Below are positions 35,365-43,231 of a DNA stretch of 64,000 bases, piece after piece. Numbering within the stretch: position 1 is the first letter of the stretch; each line of letters opens with the position of its first letter. The notes beneath the pieces were generated by a model. That model searched no databases. It saw only the letters and a program-made list of their open reading frames with translations, and was not told where the DNA came from. The position numbers were made by a program, and so were the translations under genes. Origin of the DNA: Microbulbifer sp. Q7 (lineage in GTDB: Bacteria > Pseudomonadota > Gammaproteobacteria > Pseudomonadales > Cellvibrionaceae); contig NZ_LROY01000001.1 in assembly GCF_001639145.1 (NCBI RefSeq), positions 312,501 through 376,500 on the forward strand, written 5' to 3'.

Positions 35365-36419
35365 GACTGGGCCACCTGATTACCGTATGCAGAAACTCTT
35401 TTATTGGTGCCCTTTTCCCCGGATAGAAAACCGAGCCAAAGATCCCGCCACTCACCCGAAATTGATGGGCCGGGAGCACGCCCGAGCAGGCACTTTGAGA
35501 GTCGCAAGATTCGGCCAGCACACCAGGCGAGATTTGCAGCAAATAGCTTTCGTCTACCGCCTAGCAGGAGAAAGTAACGCGATCTGGATCGATAGAAATA
35601 GGCGGGGACGCGCTTTCTCGCATTGCCATTCTTCTTGACGCTGGAGGTTCCCCCACGCAAATGTACTACGCGGGCATCTAATTCTTGCTTGATGCTGTAA
35701 CCTGCACGCTTTATCCGCAAGCAATACTCGATATCCTCAAAATACATGAAGAACGATTCATCCATGCGGCCAATTTGCGTGACGATATCCGAGCGCAGCA
35801 GCACGCAAGCGAAACTAACCCAGTCCAATTCCTGGTCTGGCTCATTGAGCTCTATTGGCGTGTTCTTATACTTGAGCAGCTTTGTTACTAACTCAATCTG
35901 GGCACCGCGAATTAACTCACTGGTCACACCCCTGCGGCGAAAGCGACTTACTTGCTGCTGTCCATCAAGGTATTCGAGACGTGGACCGAGGGCCCCGATA
36001 GTTCGGTCGCCCTCCATTCTGGAGAGGAGCACTGAAATCGCACCCGGGCGGACAATCGTGTCGCTATTCAGCAGGAGATAATACTCAGCTTCTACCTGCG
36101 ACATTCCGAAGTTGTTGCCCGCAGAAAAGCCGCCATTTACTGAAGATGCACACAACCGGATTTTCGTGCTGAAGGCTGCTGGGCAGCTTTTTAACCAATG
36201 CTCGAGAAGTTCGATTGAATGATCACCGGAAGCATTATCCACAACGACGGCTTGCGCATTCAGGCCAGATAGCTGCGGGACCAAGCTCTTTAGGCAATCC
36301 TGAACGAGATCCGGAGTACAGTAATTAACAATCACTACTGCAAGCTTGAGGGGGGCGCGACCTTCCATTGTCTGCTTCTTTATTGCCGCCATTTCAGGGG
36401 GAAATGCGGGAAAATCCAT
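35361..36419 (-). CDS. Glycosyltransferase family 2 (rhamnosyltransferase-like)
   Basis: A protein of 352 residues. Opening LKLAVVIVNYCTPDLVQDCLKSL and the acidic YYLLLNSDTIVRPGAI are typical of WbbL-type rhamnosyltransferases, as is the later FFMYFEDIEYCLRIKRAGYSI and VVHLRGGTSS. It is the first gene of the seven-gene minus-strand operon; the ATG at 36419 has no strong ribosome-binding site, and an internal ATG at residue 18 is an alternative. Confidence 0.9.
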   Translation of the reverse strand: MDFPAFPPEMAAIKKQTMEGRAPLKLAVVIVNYCTPDLVQDCLKSLVPQLSGLNAQAVVVDNASGDHSIELLEHWLKSCPAAFSTKIRLCASSVNGGFSAGNNFGMSQVEAEYYLLLNSDTIVRPGAISVLLSRMEGDRTIGALGPRLEYLDGQQQVSRFRRRGVTSELIRGAQIELVTKLLKYKNTPIELNEPDQELDWVSFACVLLRSDIVTQIGRMDESFFMYFEDIEYCLRIKRAGYSIKQELDARVVHLRGGTSSVKKNGNARKRVPAYFYRSRSRYFLLLGGRRKLFAANLAWCAGRILRLSKCLLGRAPGPSISGEWRDLWLGFLSGEKGTNKRVSAYGNQVAQS

Positions 36420-36793
36420 TTAAATGTTGCAACCTTCGTTCACCGCTATGTTCGCAACTTACGTGCCAAACTTTATTGCGGTATCCGGTTTATTGCGCAC
36501 TATCCGAGGCGCATTGAAATTGCTGCATCCATTTATCGCGTAAAGCGGGAGGCTCTGTTGCGCTGATCAGCAGCGGGATCGCTCGGGCCACTACCGGAAA
36601 TCCAGGTTCCAGTTGAAATAGACGTCCGAAGCGAGACGCGCAACTCACTTTATCAACTATTCCTGATAATTCAAAAGAAAAAGATATGAAGGAAGAGAGA
36701 GGCGCCAATAGTTGACGCCCCTATTGTTTGTTTGTCCATTATGTGCGGCACTCCAATCCATGAAAAAGAGGTACCAGCTGTTGAGGTTGCCGG
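36420..36793. other. Intergenic region at the fpr boundary of the EPS locus
   Basis: About 370 bp holding the 3' flank of fpr and the promoter side of the seven-gene operon. A weak inverted repeat (CAATAG / CTATTG, about 36707-36726) is present. No gene is supported. Confidence 0.5.
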
Positions 36794-37570
36794 TTACTTC
36801 TCAACAAATGCGCGCTCAATCACATACTCCCGCGGGACACCAGCGCGGGTTTCCTTGAAACCCCAACTGTCGAGGATTGACGTTAGATCCTTTAGCATGG
36901 CCGGCGAGCCGCAAAGCATAAATCGATCTTCATCTGTATTTGGTTTAGGTAAGTTCAGATCATTGAAAAGTTTGCCCGAAAGCATCAGATCAGTGAGGCG
37001 TCCATTATTGCGGTAAGATTCACGAGTCACTGTCGGGTAATACATAAGTCCTTCCCTTACCATCTCACCAAAGTACTCATGCTCTGGAAGCTCGTGTTCA
37101 ATGTAGTGCTGATAGGCAAGCTCTGACTTGTATCGCACACCATGGGTAAGGATTATCTGGTCGAAGCGCTCGTAGACACTCGGGTCTTTGATGATACTCA
37201 TAAACGGCGCTAGCCCTGTACCGGTCGAAAGGAGCCACAGGCGCTTGCCCGGCAACAAATGATCGGCGACCAGGGTTCCCGTTGGCTTGCGACTGACGAA
37301 GATTTCATCTCCAGGTTTGATTTTCTGCAGCTGGGAAGTGAGCGGACCATCCGGCACCTTGATACTGAAAAATTCCAGCTCATCTTCATAATTGGCACTG
37401 GCTATCGAATAGGCACGCAACAGTGGTCGGCCATTTGGCTGCGCCAAACCGATCATAGTGAAGTGACCGTTTTCAAATCGGAACCCCGGGTCACGGCTTG
37501 TTTTAAAGCTAAACAGCGTGTCATTCCAGTGGTGGACTTCCAGCACCGTTTCCGTATTCAGGTTTGACAT
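36794..37570 (-). CDS. fpr: Ferredoxin-NADP reductase (bacterial class I)
   Basis: A protein of 258 residues, the standard length. The FAD site is LLRAYSIASANYEDELEFFSIKV and the NADP site begins LLSTGTGLAPFMSIIKD; FMLCGSPAMLKDL and a C-terminal VEK follow. It moves electrons between NADPH and ferredoxin or flavodoxin, supports Fe-S and redox repair, and is induced by oxidative stress in pseudomonads. A LysR gene resembling FinR, its known activator there, is found 1.9 kb away on the other strand, with a sulfotransferase between. Confidence 0.95.
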   Translation of the reverse strand: MSNLNTETVLEVHHWNDTLFSFKTSRDPGFRFENGHFTMIGLAQPNGRPLLRAYSIASANYEDELEFFSIKVPDGPLTSQLQKIKPGDEIFVSRKPTGTLVADHLLPGKRLWLLSTGTGLAPFMSIIKDPSVYERFDQIILTHGVRYKSELAYQHYIEHELPEHEYFGEMVREGLMYYPTVTRESYRNNGRLTDLMLSGKLFNDLNLPKPNTDEDRFMLCGSPAMLKDLTSILDSWGFKETRAGVPREYVIERAFVEK

Positions 37571-37865
37571 AAAAATATAACCGCTTAATCCAGAAATGCT
37601 TGTGGGCCGAATTTTAGCGCCACATGCGATATCTGGACAGTGGGATATTTTGATACCAGCTATCTATTTAATAGATATAGACTCGGTATTCTAGTTGCCC
37701 GCGTGGATCAGCTTGAAGCGCGGCTGGTTGCCGTATTCGGAGGTGCTGAGGTGCTGGTGGGAGCGCCCTCTACTGACTCGTGCGCTCCCAACTTCACTCG
37801 ATACACCAGCGAACAACCCAGCTAGCAGGTTCTGTCTGGAATACACGGGGAGGCGTTACGCATAG

Positions 37866-38846
37866 CTATTTCAGCAATGAACGATCAATCGCATTCGTTC
37901 TGTGTTTTACGTATTCGACCCATTGACGAATTCCGGTACGTCGCGCAAGGACATGCTGCAGCCAAAGAACGAGGCCCCATTTTCTGATGTTGTAACGCAT
38001 GCGATAGACACGGTTTTGAACCTTCAGCGCGAGTTTTTCTTGTATCGTGAGCGCGCATGTATCACGGGAGAAGGGCTGATACCCCTGTTTCATCATTTGC
38101 TCGCTCGTCAGTAATTCGATCCAGCGGATTTCTCGAGCCGATGATTTGGACTTCCACTGCTCAGCGTATTGCTTTGAAGGGCAGCTGTAAGTGGTGTCTC
38201 GATCCAACTTGAGCATTTCCGGGTCGAACTTGAGAGAGAGGAATTCACAGAGGCGCGACAATTCCTTTACGGGGTTCTCAACGAGCTGTTCATAGAAAAC
38301 CTCGATTGCTTGACCAGGCTGCTCCTGTGTTCTCAAAAGCTCACGTCGCTTTTCGAAATCGCACCATATTTTTGCGCCTTCATAGACATTTCCCACCCAG
38401 CCCATCCCGATGCAAGAGCGGGCAACATCTCTGGGATCTCGGTAGAGATGTATGTACCGGGCGTTGGGCCAAAGCCTGGGTAACAGGTCTACACGCGAGT
38501 GGATCGACGCGCCAACGACTGGTTGGGGATTGCGGAGGTAAAGTTGCCGGAGAAAGTCTTTAACTAATGCTGGATAATCCAGTTCAGGGTCAATCGCCAG
38601 GTTCATTGCACTGGTCTGCCGATCGATTTTAACAAAGCGCCAATAGTCTTCGAGGTCGGGCCATCGATCACCGCGGGCCTGGGAAACAGCGCCCTCAAAC
38701 TCCCCAAACATATGTATCTTGGGGTGGTGATCCAAGAGTAATCGGAGAAGTGTGGATCCGGAGCGCAGTGGGCCAATAACAAATACCGGCGCTTCGAGGG
38801 CGAGGCTCGCTTGTTGCTCAAAATCTTGTCTGGGCTGGTGAGACAT
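37866..38846 (-). CDS. Sulfotransferase family protein
   Basis: A protein of 326 residues. The PAPS loop is PVFVIGPLRSGSTLLRLLLDHHPKI and the 3'-phosphate segment is RYIHLYRDPRDVARSCIGMGW, with IEVFYEQLVENPVKELSRLCEFL later and a basic C terminus. Its layout is close to that of the 405-residue sulfotransferase but without the C-terminal extension. It stands alone between fpr and a LysR gene, outside the glycosyltransferase operons, yet probably serves the same EPS or a sulfated lipid or protein. Confidence 0.9.
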   Translation of the reverse strand: MSHQPRQDFEQQASLALEAPVFVIGPLRSGSTLLRLLLDHHPKIHMFGEFEGAVSQARGDRWPDLEDYWRFVKIDRQTSAMNLAIDPELDYPALVKDFLRQLYLRNPQPVVGASIHSRVDLLPRLWPNARYIHLYRDPRDVARSCIGMGWVGNVYEGAKIWCDFEKRRELLRTQEQPGQAIEVFYEQLVENPVKELSRLCEFLSLKFDPEMLKLDRDTTYSCPSKQYAEQWKSKSSAREIRWIELLTSEQMMKQGYQPFSRDTCALTIQEKLALKVQNRVYRMRYNIRKWGLVLWLQHVLARRTGIRQWVEYVKHRTNAIDRSLLK

Positions 38847-39436
38847 ATCCCTGCTCTCTCACAAAGTGTCCTCCAGTTACTGGTGGACCTTGTTTAGTAA
38901 ATCCATTTACTTTGCCCATTGAGCCTTGCGGCCATGATGAGCGGTGGCGTCCAGTGTTGCCTTGGCTACAGACACGGACTCATAGAGACATACCGAAACC
39001 CGGTAAAACATCCAAATTTAACAATACGGCGCCAATTGGATGGGGATCACACTCTAGCAAGATACGCTGACAAAATAAAAGATTGATCTGTGATCCCCGC
39101 TATGGCGCCAGGATCATCCCAAAGGACAAAGATTCCATTCTTGTGGCGGTGTCGTTTTTCTTTCTATCTATTGCACAAAGTGTGCCCGAAACGAGCCCAT
39201 GACATGCTGCAGATCGCTCCCTATTACAGGAATATGAAGAATCCGGCGCTGCTAGCGCTAGATTTTGCCAGCACCCGTTTTCTGGCTGAAGTCCAATCGC
39301 CCCGTGATCGAAATTTGTTCACTGCAGGTCCTATGGTCGATATACAGACACCCGTATTTGCTGTAGCGCTGTATTCAATGGAAAATGCCAAAAACGCAGC
39401 GCCTAGTCTGTGGTTAACATCGATTCGAGCATCTCC
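38847..39436. other. Intergenic region with a large imperfect inverted repeat
   Basis: 590 bp between a sulfotransferase and a LysR gene. It holds an inverted repeat (39028-39109). A plus-strand frame at 39090-39461 has no recognisable family or ribosome-binding site and overlaps the LysR start, so it was not called. Confidence 0.55.
39028..39109. repeat. 82-bp imperfect inverted repeat
   Basis: Left arm GGCGCCA (39028-39034) and GGGGATCACA (39042-39051); right arm TGTGATCCCC (39089-39098) and TGGCGCC (39103-39109). Both blocks pair in order across a 37-nt centre, with 7-nt and 4-nt unpaired spacers. It could be a small mobile-element remnant or a binding site for a dimeric regulator. Confidence 0.6.
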
Positions 39437-40318
39437 ATGCGCTACTCCTTGCGTCAATTAGAAGTTTTTCTCGCCTGCGCGCACTACCAGAACGTGAGTC
39501 GAGCTGCGGAAAGCCTCAACATGTCACAGTCTGCGGCTTCCACCGCGCTCAAAGAGTTTGAGCAACAATTCGACCTGCGACTTTTCGAGCGGACAGGTAA
39601 ACGTCTGCGCCTGAATGAGCTGGGGCGGCAGCTTTGGCCGAGGGCGGAGGAACTACTGGAGCGTGCAAGGGAGTTGGAAGTTAGCCTGCAGGCGCACGGT
39701 GACCTCGGGCGATTGAAGATCGGGGCCACGTTAACCATCGGCAATTACCTGGCCGCCGATATCATGGCTCGTTACATGGAAGAGCAACCTGGCGCGCGGG
39801 TGGAGCTGGAAGTGGCCAATACCGCGGCCATCTCCCAAAGGGTACTGAATTTCGAACTCGACCTTGGACTGATCGAGGGGGAGCTGAATCATCCCGATCT
39901 GGAAATGATCCGCTGGCGGGACGATGAGCAGGTGGTGTTCTGCGCACCGGATCACCCCCTGGCGAAACGCGCGCAACTGAGCGATGAAGACCTGCGCAAA
40001 GCTACCTGGATTCTGCGGGAAACTGGCTCTGGTACCCGGCAGACCTTCGAACGCGCGCTGGCGGGGCTACTACCGGAACTGAATATCCGCCTGGAGCTGC
40101 AGCATACTGAAGCGATCAAGCGCGCAGTGGAAGCAGGCCTGGGGATCAGCTGCCTCTCGCGCGTATCATTGACAGATGCCTTTCGTCGCGGCGCACTGAT
40201 TGAGCTGCCGGTACCGCAAAGGGATTTCAGCCGCGAGTTTTATTTTGTGCTACATCGGCAAAAGTATCGCAGCACGGGAATCGAGCGCTGGCTGGAACTG
40301 TGCCGGCAGCAGGCTTGA
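39437..40318 (+). CDS. LysR-family transcriptional regulator (FinR-like)
   Basis: A protein of 293 residues from the ATG at 39437 (an upstream start at 39410 would add 9 residues before the conserved opening). The winged helix-turn-helix reads YSLRQLEVFLACAHYQNVSRAAESLNMSQSAASTALKEFEQQFDLRLFERTGKRLRLNELG, shown here as the usual LysR N terminus; the ligand-binding domain follows. Opening and SQSAAST string resemble FinR, the LysR activator of fpr in Pseudomonas. The gene is divergent from fpr but separated by a sulfotransferase gene. Family is certain; the FinR role is inference. Confidence 0.9.
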   Translation: MRYSLRQLEVFLACAHYQNVSRAAESLNMSQSAASTALKEFEQQFDLRLFERTGKRLRLNELGRQLWPRAEELLERARELEVSLQAHGDLGRLKIGATLTIGNYLAADIMARYMEEQPGARVELEVANTAAISQRVLNFELDLGLIEGELNHPDLEMIRWRDDEQVVFCAPDHPLAKRAQLSDEDLRKATWILRETGSGTRQTFERALAGLLPELNIRLELQHTEAIKRAVEAGLGISCLSRVSLTDAFRRGALIELPVPQRDFSREFYFVLHRQKYRSTGIERWLELCRQQA

Positions 40319-40334
40319 CATGAACGCCAGCCAG

Positions 40335-40355
40335 AGGGGCTGAAGCCAGGCCCCT
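40335..40355. terminator. Weak stem-loop between convergent LysR and ATP-grasp genes
   Basis: A 6-bp stem AGGGGC / GCCCCT with a 9-nt loop lies in the 60-bp gap between two convergent genes. No clear U-tract follows, so confidence is limited. Confidence 0.35.
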
Positions 40356-40378
40356 AGGCGGTGCTGTTTCAAAACTCC

Positions 40379-41845
40379 CTATTCCTGACCCGCTTTGCGC
40401 GCATCCAGACGGCGAAGAAATTCCTGCAGTATTAAGCGATAAAGTTCCTTACCCAGATACTTATCTTCCACGCCACTATCGATGGAAGGATTGTCGTTCA
40501 CCTCGATCACATAGCCCTTGCCCGCTGACTCTTTTACATCCACGCCATAGAAACCGCGACCAATGGGCTTGGTTGCCTTCAACGCCGCCTGCAGTACCGG
40601 CTTGGGCACCTCAAACGTCGGCAGGGTGGTAAACCCTCCGCTCACGGTTTTCTTGCTGCCGTGGTTGTATATCTGCCAGTGATTCTTGGCCATGTAATAA
40701 CGGCAGGCGTACAGGGGCTTGTTATCGAGTACGCCAATGCGCCAGTCGAATTCTGTATACAAAAACTCCTGTGCCAGTAGAAGGCTCGACTCCGCAAACA
40801 GCTCTTCGAGTTTGCTGTGCAATTCGTCTTCCGAATGAACCTTTACCACGCCCCGGGAGAAAGAGCCGTCGGGGATTTTCACCACCATCGGCAAGCCGAT
40901 TTCTTCCAGCGCCTTCCTCAGGCTTTCCTCGTCACCGCGACGCAGGATGCAGGTGCGCGGTGCCGGCACCTTGTGATTGGTGAACAGATCCGCGAGATAT
41001 ATCTTGTTGGTACAGCGCAGGATGCTGGTGGGATCGTCCAACACTACCAGACCCTCTGCCTCGGCTTTTTTCGCAAACCGGTAGGTGTGGTGATCAATCG
41101 CGGTGGTCTCGCGGATAAACAGGCCGTCAAATTCCGACAGGCGCATGTAGTCCCCGGGGCCGATCAATTCCACCGATAGGCCGAGCTCGCGCCCGGCGCT
41201 AACGAATTTTTTAATCGCGGCGCCATCGGACGGCGGCAACGGTTCTTCCGGGTTTACCAGAATGGCCAGGTCATAGCGGCTGTTGCTGGGCTTCTTGTGC
41301 TGACGCCATACCTTGTTACTGAAGTTATCCAAGGCCTCGGCAAACTCGGTTTCTTCTCCCTCGCTCAGATCCCGATGGGAACAGACCTTTAACTCCACAA
41401 TCTCCCACTGGGGATTGGCCTGCAGGTGAATCTCCAGCACCGGGCAGGCAAAGCGGTCAAACAATGCACGCGCCAATGGTTGCAGGGACGAATCTGCACA
41501 GCGACCAAAATAGGACTTCACCACGCGCTCGGTACCCGGTGCCGGCAGTGGCAGCTTCGCCAGTGCCGGAATCGCCTGGGATAGCTGCAGCTTGTACAGC
41601 TGCGGCAAGGCCAGATCGTTCAGCGTGCGTACGCTGGGCAATACATTGTGGCTCCGCGCCTCCGCCAGCAGGGAGCAGTAATAGCCCTCGCTGCGGTAGT
41701 CGTAATCCGCGCACAGGTTGATGACCCGCACCCGCTGCGAGCGGGCCGGCAACGCCAGGTAGTCGGCAAAGGTAATCACCCGCTCGCTCGGGTAGTAGGG
41801 GGCCCAATCGTCGGGCTGGTCGATCACAATCAGGATCTGGGACAT
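40379..41845 (-). CDS. RimK-like ATP-grasp ligase with N-terminal extension
   Basis: A protein of 488 residues. Residues 1 to about 200 form the N-terminal domain typical of this RimK-like group (ILIVIDQPDDWAPYYPSE, VINLCADYDYRSEGYYCSLLAEAR). The rest is an ATP-grasp ligase (VVLDDPTSILRCTNKIYLADL, GLPMVVKIPDGSFSRGVVKV, YVIEVNDNPSIDSGVEDKYLGKELY). Such enzymes form a peptide or amide bond, often adding glutamate-like residues, from an acylphosphate intermediate. The substrate is unknown. I recall that genes of this family often neighbour GNAT-C39 peptidase fusions; one such fusion occurs here at 61551, on the far side of the alginate locus. Confidence 0.9.
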   Translation of the reverse strand: MSQILIVIDQPDDWAPYYPSERVITFADYLALPARSQRVRVINLCADYDYRSEGYYCSLLAEARSHNVLPSVRTLNDLALPQLYKLQLSQAIPALAKLPLPAPGTERVVKSYFGRCADSSLQPLARALFDRFACPVLEIHLQANPQWEIVELKVCSHRDLSEGEETEFAEALDNFSNKVWRQHKKPSNSRYDLAILVNPEEPLPPSDGAAIKKFVSAGRELGLSVELIGPGDYMRLSEFDGLFIRETTAIDHHTYRFAKKAEAEGLVVLDDPTSILRCTNKIYLADLFTNHKVPAPRTCILRRGDEESLRKALEEIGLPMVVKIPDGSFSRGVVKVHSEDELHSKLEELFAESSLLLAQEFLYTEFDWRIGVLDNKPLYACRYYMAKNHWQIYNHGSKKTVSGGFTTLPTFEVPKPVLQAALKATKPIGRGFYGVDVKESAGKGYVIEVNDNPSIDSGVEDKYLGKELYRLILQEFLRRLDARKAGQE

Positions 41846-42175
41846 TGTTTGGCGGTCTGCCTCTATAAATAGGTGGGCGGCACTGGGAGTCGGTAATGCG
41901 TGATCTCAGGGGGGCCTGGATAGCGAGTCAGAACGGCCTCGCTGAACGTGCGAAAGATAGAAGAAATCTCCGTTTCTGCCTAATACTTTTTGCGCAAATT
42001 TTCTCGCCAGATCAGTGGCTTCGATGAGAGGCTGCACAATCTGTCACGACCAGCCATCATACCAATAAACATTGCCTGTAAGACCAATTATGGTAGACTC
42101 AAGGGTGACTTTCGGCTCCCGGCGTCGACGCGCTATTTGGGGCAGGTTCGTATAACAACGATAGAATTCAGTGCT
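41846..42175. other. Divergent regulatory region upstream of the FadR-type regulator
   Basis: 330 bp between the ATP-grasp gene and the regulator gene. It carries two ACCAAT half-sites 22 bp apart (42061-42066 and 42083-42088), the second continuing into ATTATGGT. The frame upstream of the regulator is open back to 41990 but without a supported start. Confidence 0.5.
42061..42088. promoter_or_regulatory. Pair of ACCAAT half-sites, candidate autoregulatory operator
   Basis: Two direct ACCAAT boxes with a 22-bp period (two helical turns) lie 88-115 nt upstream of the regulator start. The same hexamer is found before both TonB-receptor genes of the locus. UxuR/ExuR-type regulators of the FadR subfamily bind sites with TTGGT/ACCAA halves, which fits. 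Confidence 0.4.
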
Positions 42176-42952
42176 ATGAAAAGCGATTATGTTGGAAGTG
42201 GCCGCCGTATATATCAGCAGGTGGTAGAAAAAATGTTGGCCTTGCTCGATAGTGGGGAGTACCCGCCCGGCGTGCGACTGCCTTCGGAGCGCGAGCTGTC
42301 GGAGATGTTCGATGTCAGCCGGCCAAGTATTCGCGAAGCCATTATCGCCCTGGAGGTCATGGGCCGGGTAGCAGTGCGCACCGGCTCCGGGGTTTATGTG
42401 ATCGAACCGGTGAATTCCTTCACCGATACCAAGGACTTCAGCCCGTTTGAGCTCACCGAAGCGCGCGTGCTGATCGAAGGCGAGCTGGCGGCCCTGGCAG
42501 CCACCATGATTACCGAAGAGCAACTGGAAGACCTGCGCCTCGCCTATCGGGATATGGTACGCGAGAACGAAGAGGGTAACCTGACCTCCGAGCGCGCCGA
42601 CCGGAAGTTCCACGAGGTCATTTCGCGCGCCACCAACAACCGGGTATTGATGAGCACCATCGATAAGTTGTGGGATATCCAGGGGCACTCACCGGACATC
42701 CAAACGGTGCACAAGAATGTGTGTAAAAAGGATGGGCAAAAACGCCTCGCCGAGCACAAGGCGATTCTGCAGGCGCTGGAAAACCGCGATCCGTGCGCTG
42801 CACGCAAGGCGATGCGCCTGCACTTCAATCGCTCATTGAACGCCTTGCACGATGCCTCCGAAGCAAAGGCGGTTGAAGTTGTACGCCGGGAAGTATCCGA
42901 ACGCCGCAAGCGCTTTTCCATCGACCGGCTGGGCGAGACCACCGGGATCTGA
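42176..42952 (+). CDS. FadR-subfamily GntR transcriptional regulator of the alginate locus
   Basis: A protein of 258 residues from the ATG at 42176. The GntR helix-turn-helix is clear (ALLDSGEYPPGVRLPSERELSEMFDVSRPSIREAIIALEVMGRVAVRTGSGVYV), followed by an all-helical FCD domain with metal-site residues (FHEVISRATNN, EHKAILQALENRDPCAARKAMRLHF). FadR-type regulators of uronate pathways respond to pathway sugar acids such as KDG. It sits next to the first TonB-receptor gene and is followed by a strong terminator, so it is monocistronic. Its role as repressor of this locus is inferred from position and from shared half-sites. Confidence 0.92.
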   Translation: MKSDYVGSGRRIYQQVVEKMLALLDSGEYPPGVRLPSERELSEMFDVSRPSIREAIIALEVMGRVAVRTGSGVYVIEPVNSFTDTKDFSPFELTEARVLIEGELAALAATMITEEQLEDLRLAYRDMVRENEEGNLTSERADRKFHEVISRATNNRVLMSTIDKLWDIQGHSPDIQTVHKNVCKKDGQKRLAEHKAILQALENRDPCAARKAMRLHFNRSLNALHDASEAKAVEVVRREVSERRKRFSIDRLGETTGI

Positions 42953-42980
42953 TTTTTTCGACCTGGATCGCAAACTCTCG

Positions 42981-43012
42981 GGGCCATACCACAAAGGGTA
43001 TGGCCCTTTTTT
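42981..43012 (+). terminator. Rho-independent terminator of the GntR-family gene
   Basis: A perfect 10-bp stem GGGCCATACC / GGTATGGCCC with a 6-nt loop is followed by six T (43007-43012). Confidence 0.92.
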
Positions 43013-43057
43013 GTGCCCGCGAATTAAGCCACCTATTCCAGGGCAGGAAAGCAGACA

Positions 43058-43081
43058 CAAAAAAGCCCGCATAAAGCGGGC
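43058..43081 (-). terminator. Terminator of the first TonB-receptor gene
   Basis: A stem GCCCGC / GCGGGC with an ATAAA loop lies downstream of the receptor gene on the minus strand and is bordered by a run of A (a U-tract on the minus strand). A second GC-rich imperfect hairpin (about 43200-43225) lies directly after the stop codon. Confidence 0.75.
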
Positions 43082-43231
43082 GAATAGTCTCCGAAAGGCG
43101 GCACCTTATCGGATGGAGAAGAGACAACCAATCAAACAAACCGAAGAACCTGCAACCCGCTCCGCAAGATTGGGCTACAGCTCCCCCTATGCCAAAGGCC
43201 CCGGGCCCGCATAACGGACCCGGGATAGCAC

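Noticed and set aside
37640..37825. 61-codon plus-strand frame between fpr and a sulfotransferase
   Set aside because: No start context or motif; probably promoter sequence of fpr.
39090..39461. 123-codon frame upstream of the LysR gene
   Set aside because: It begins inside the inverted repeat, overlaps the LysR start and has no family resemblance.
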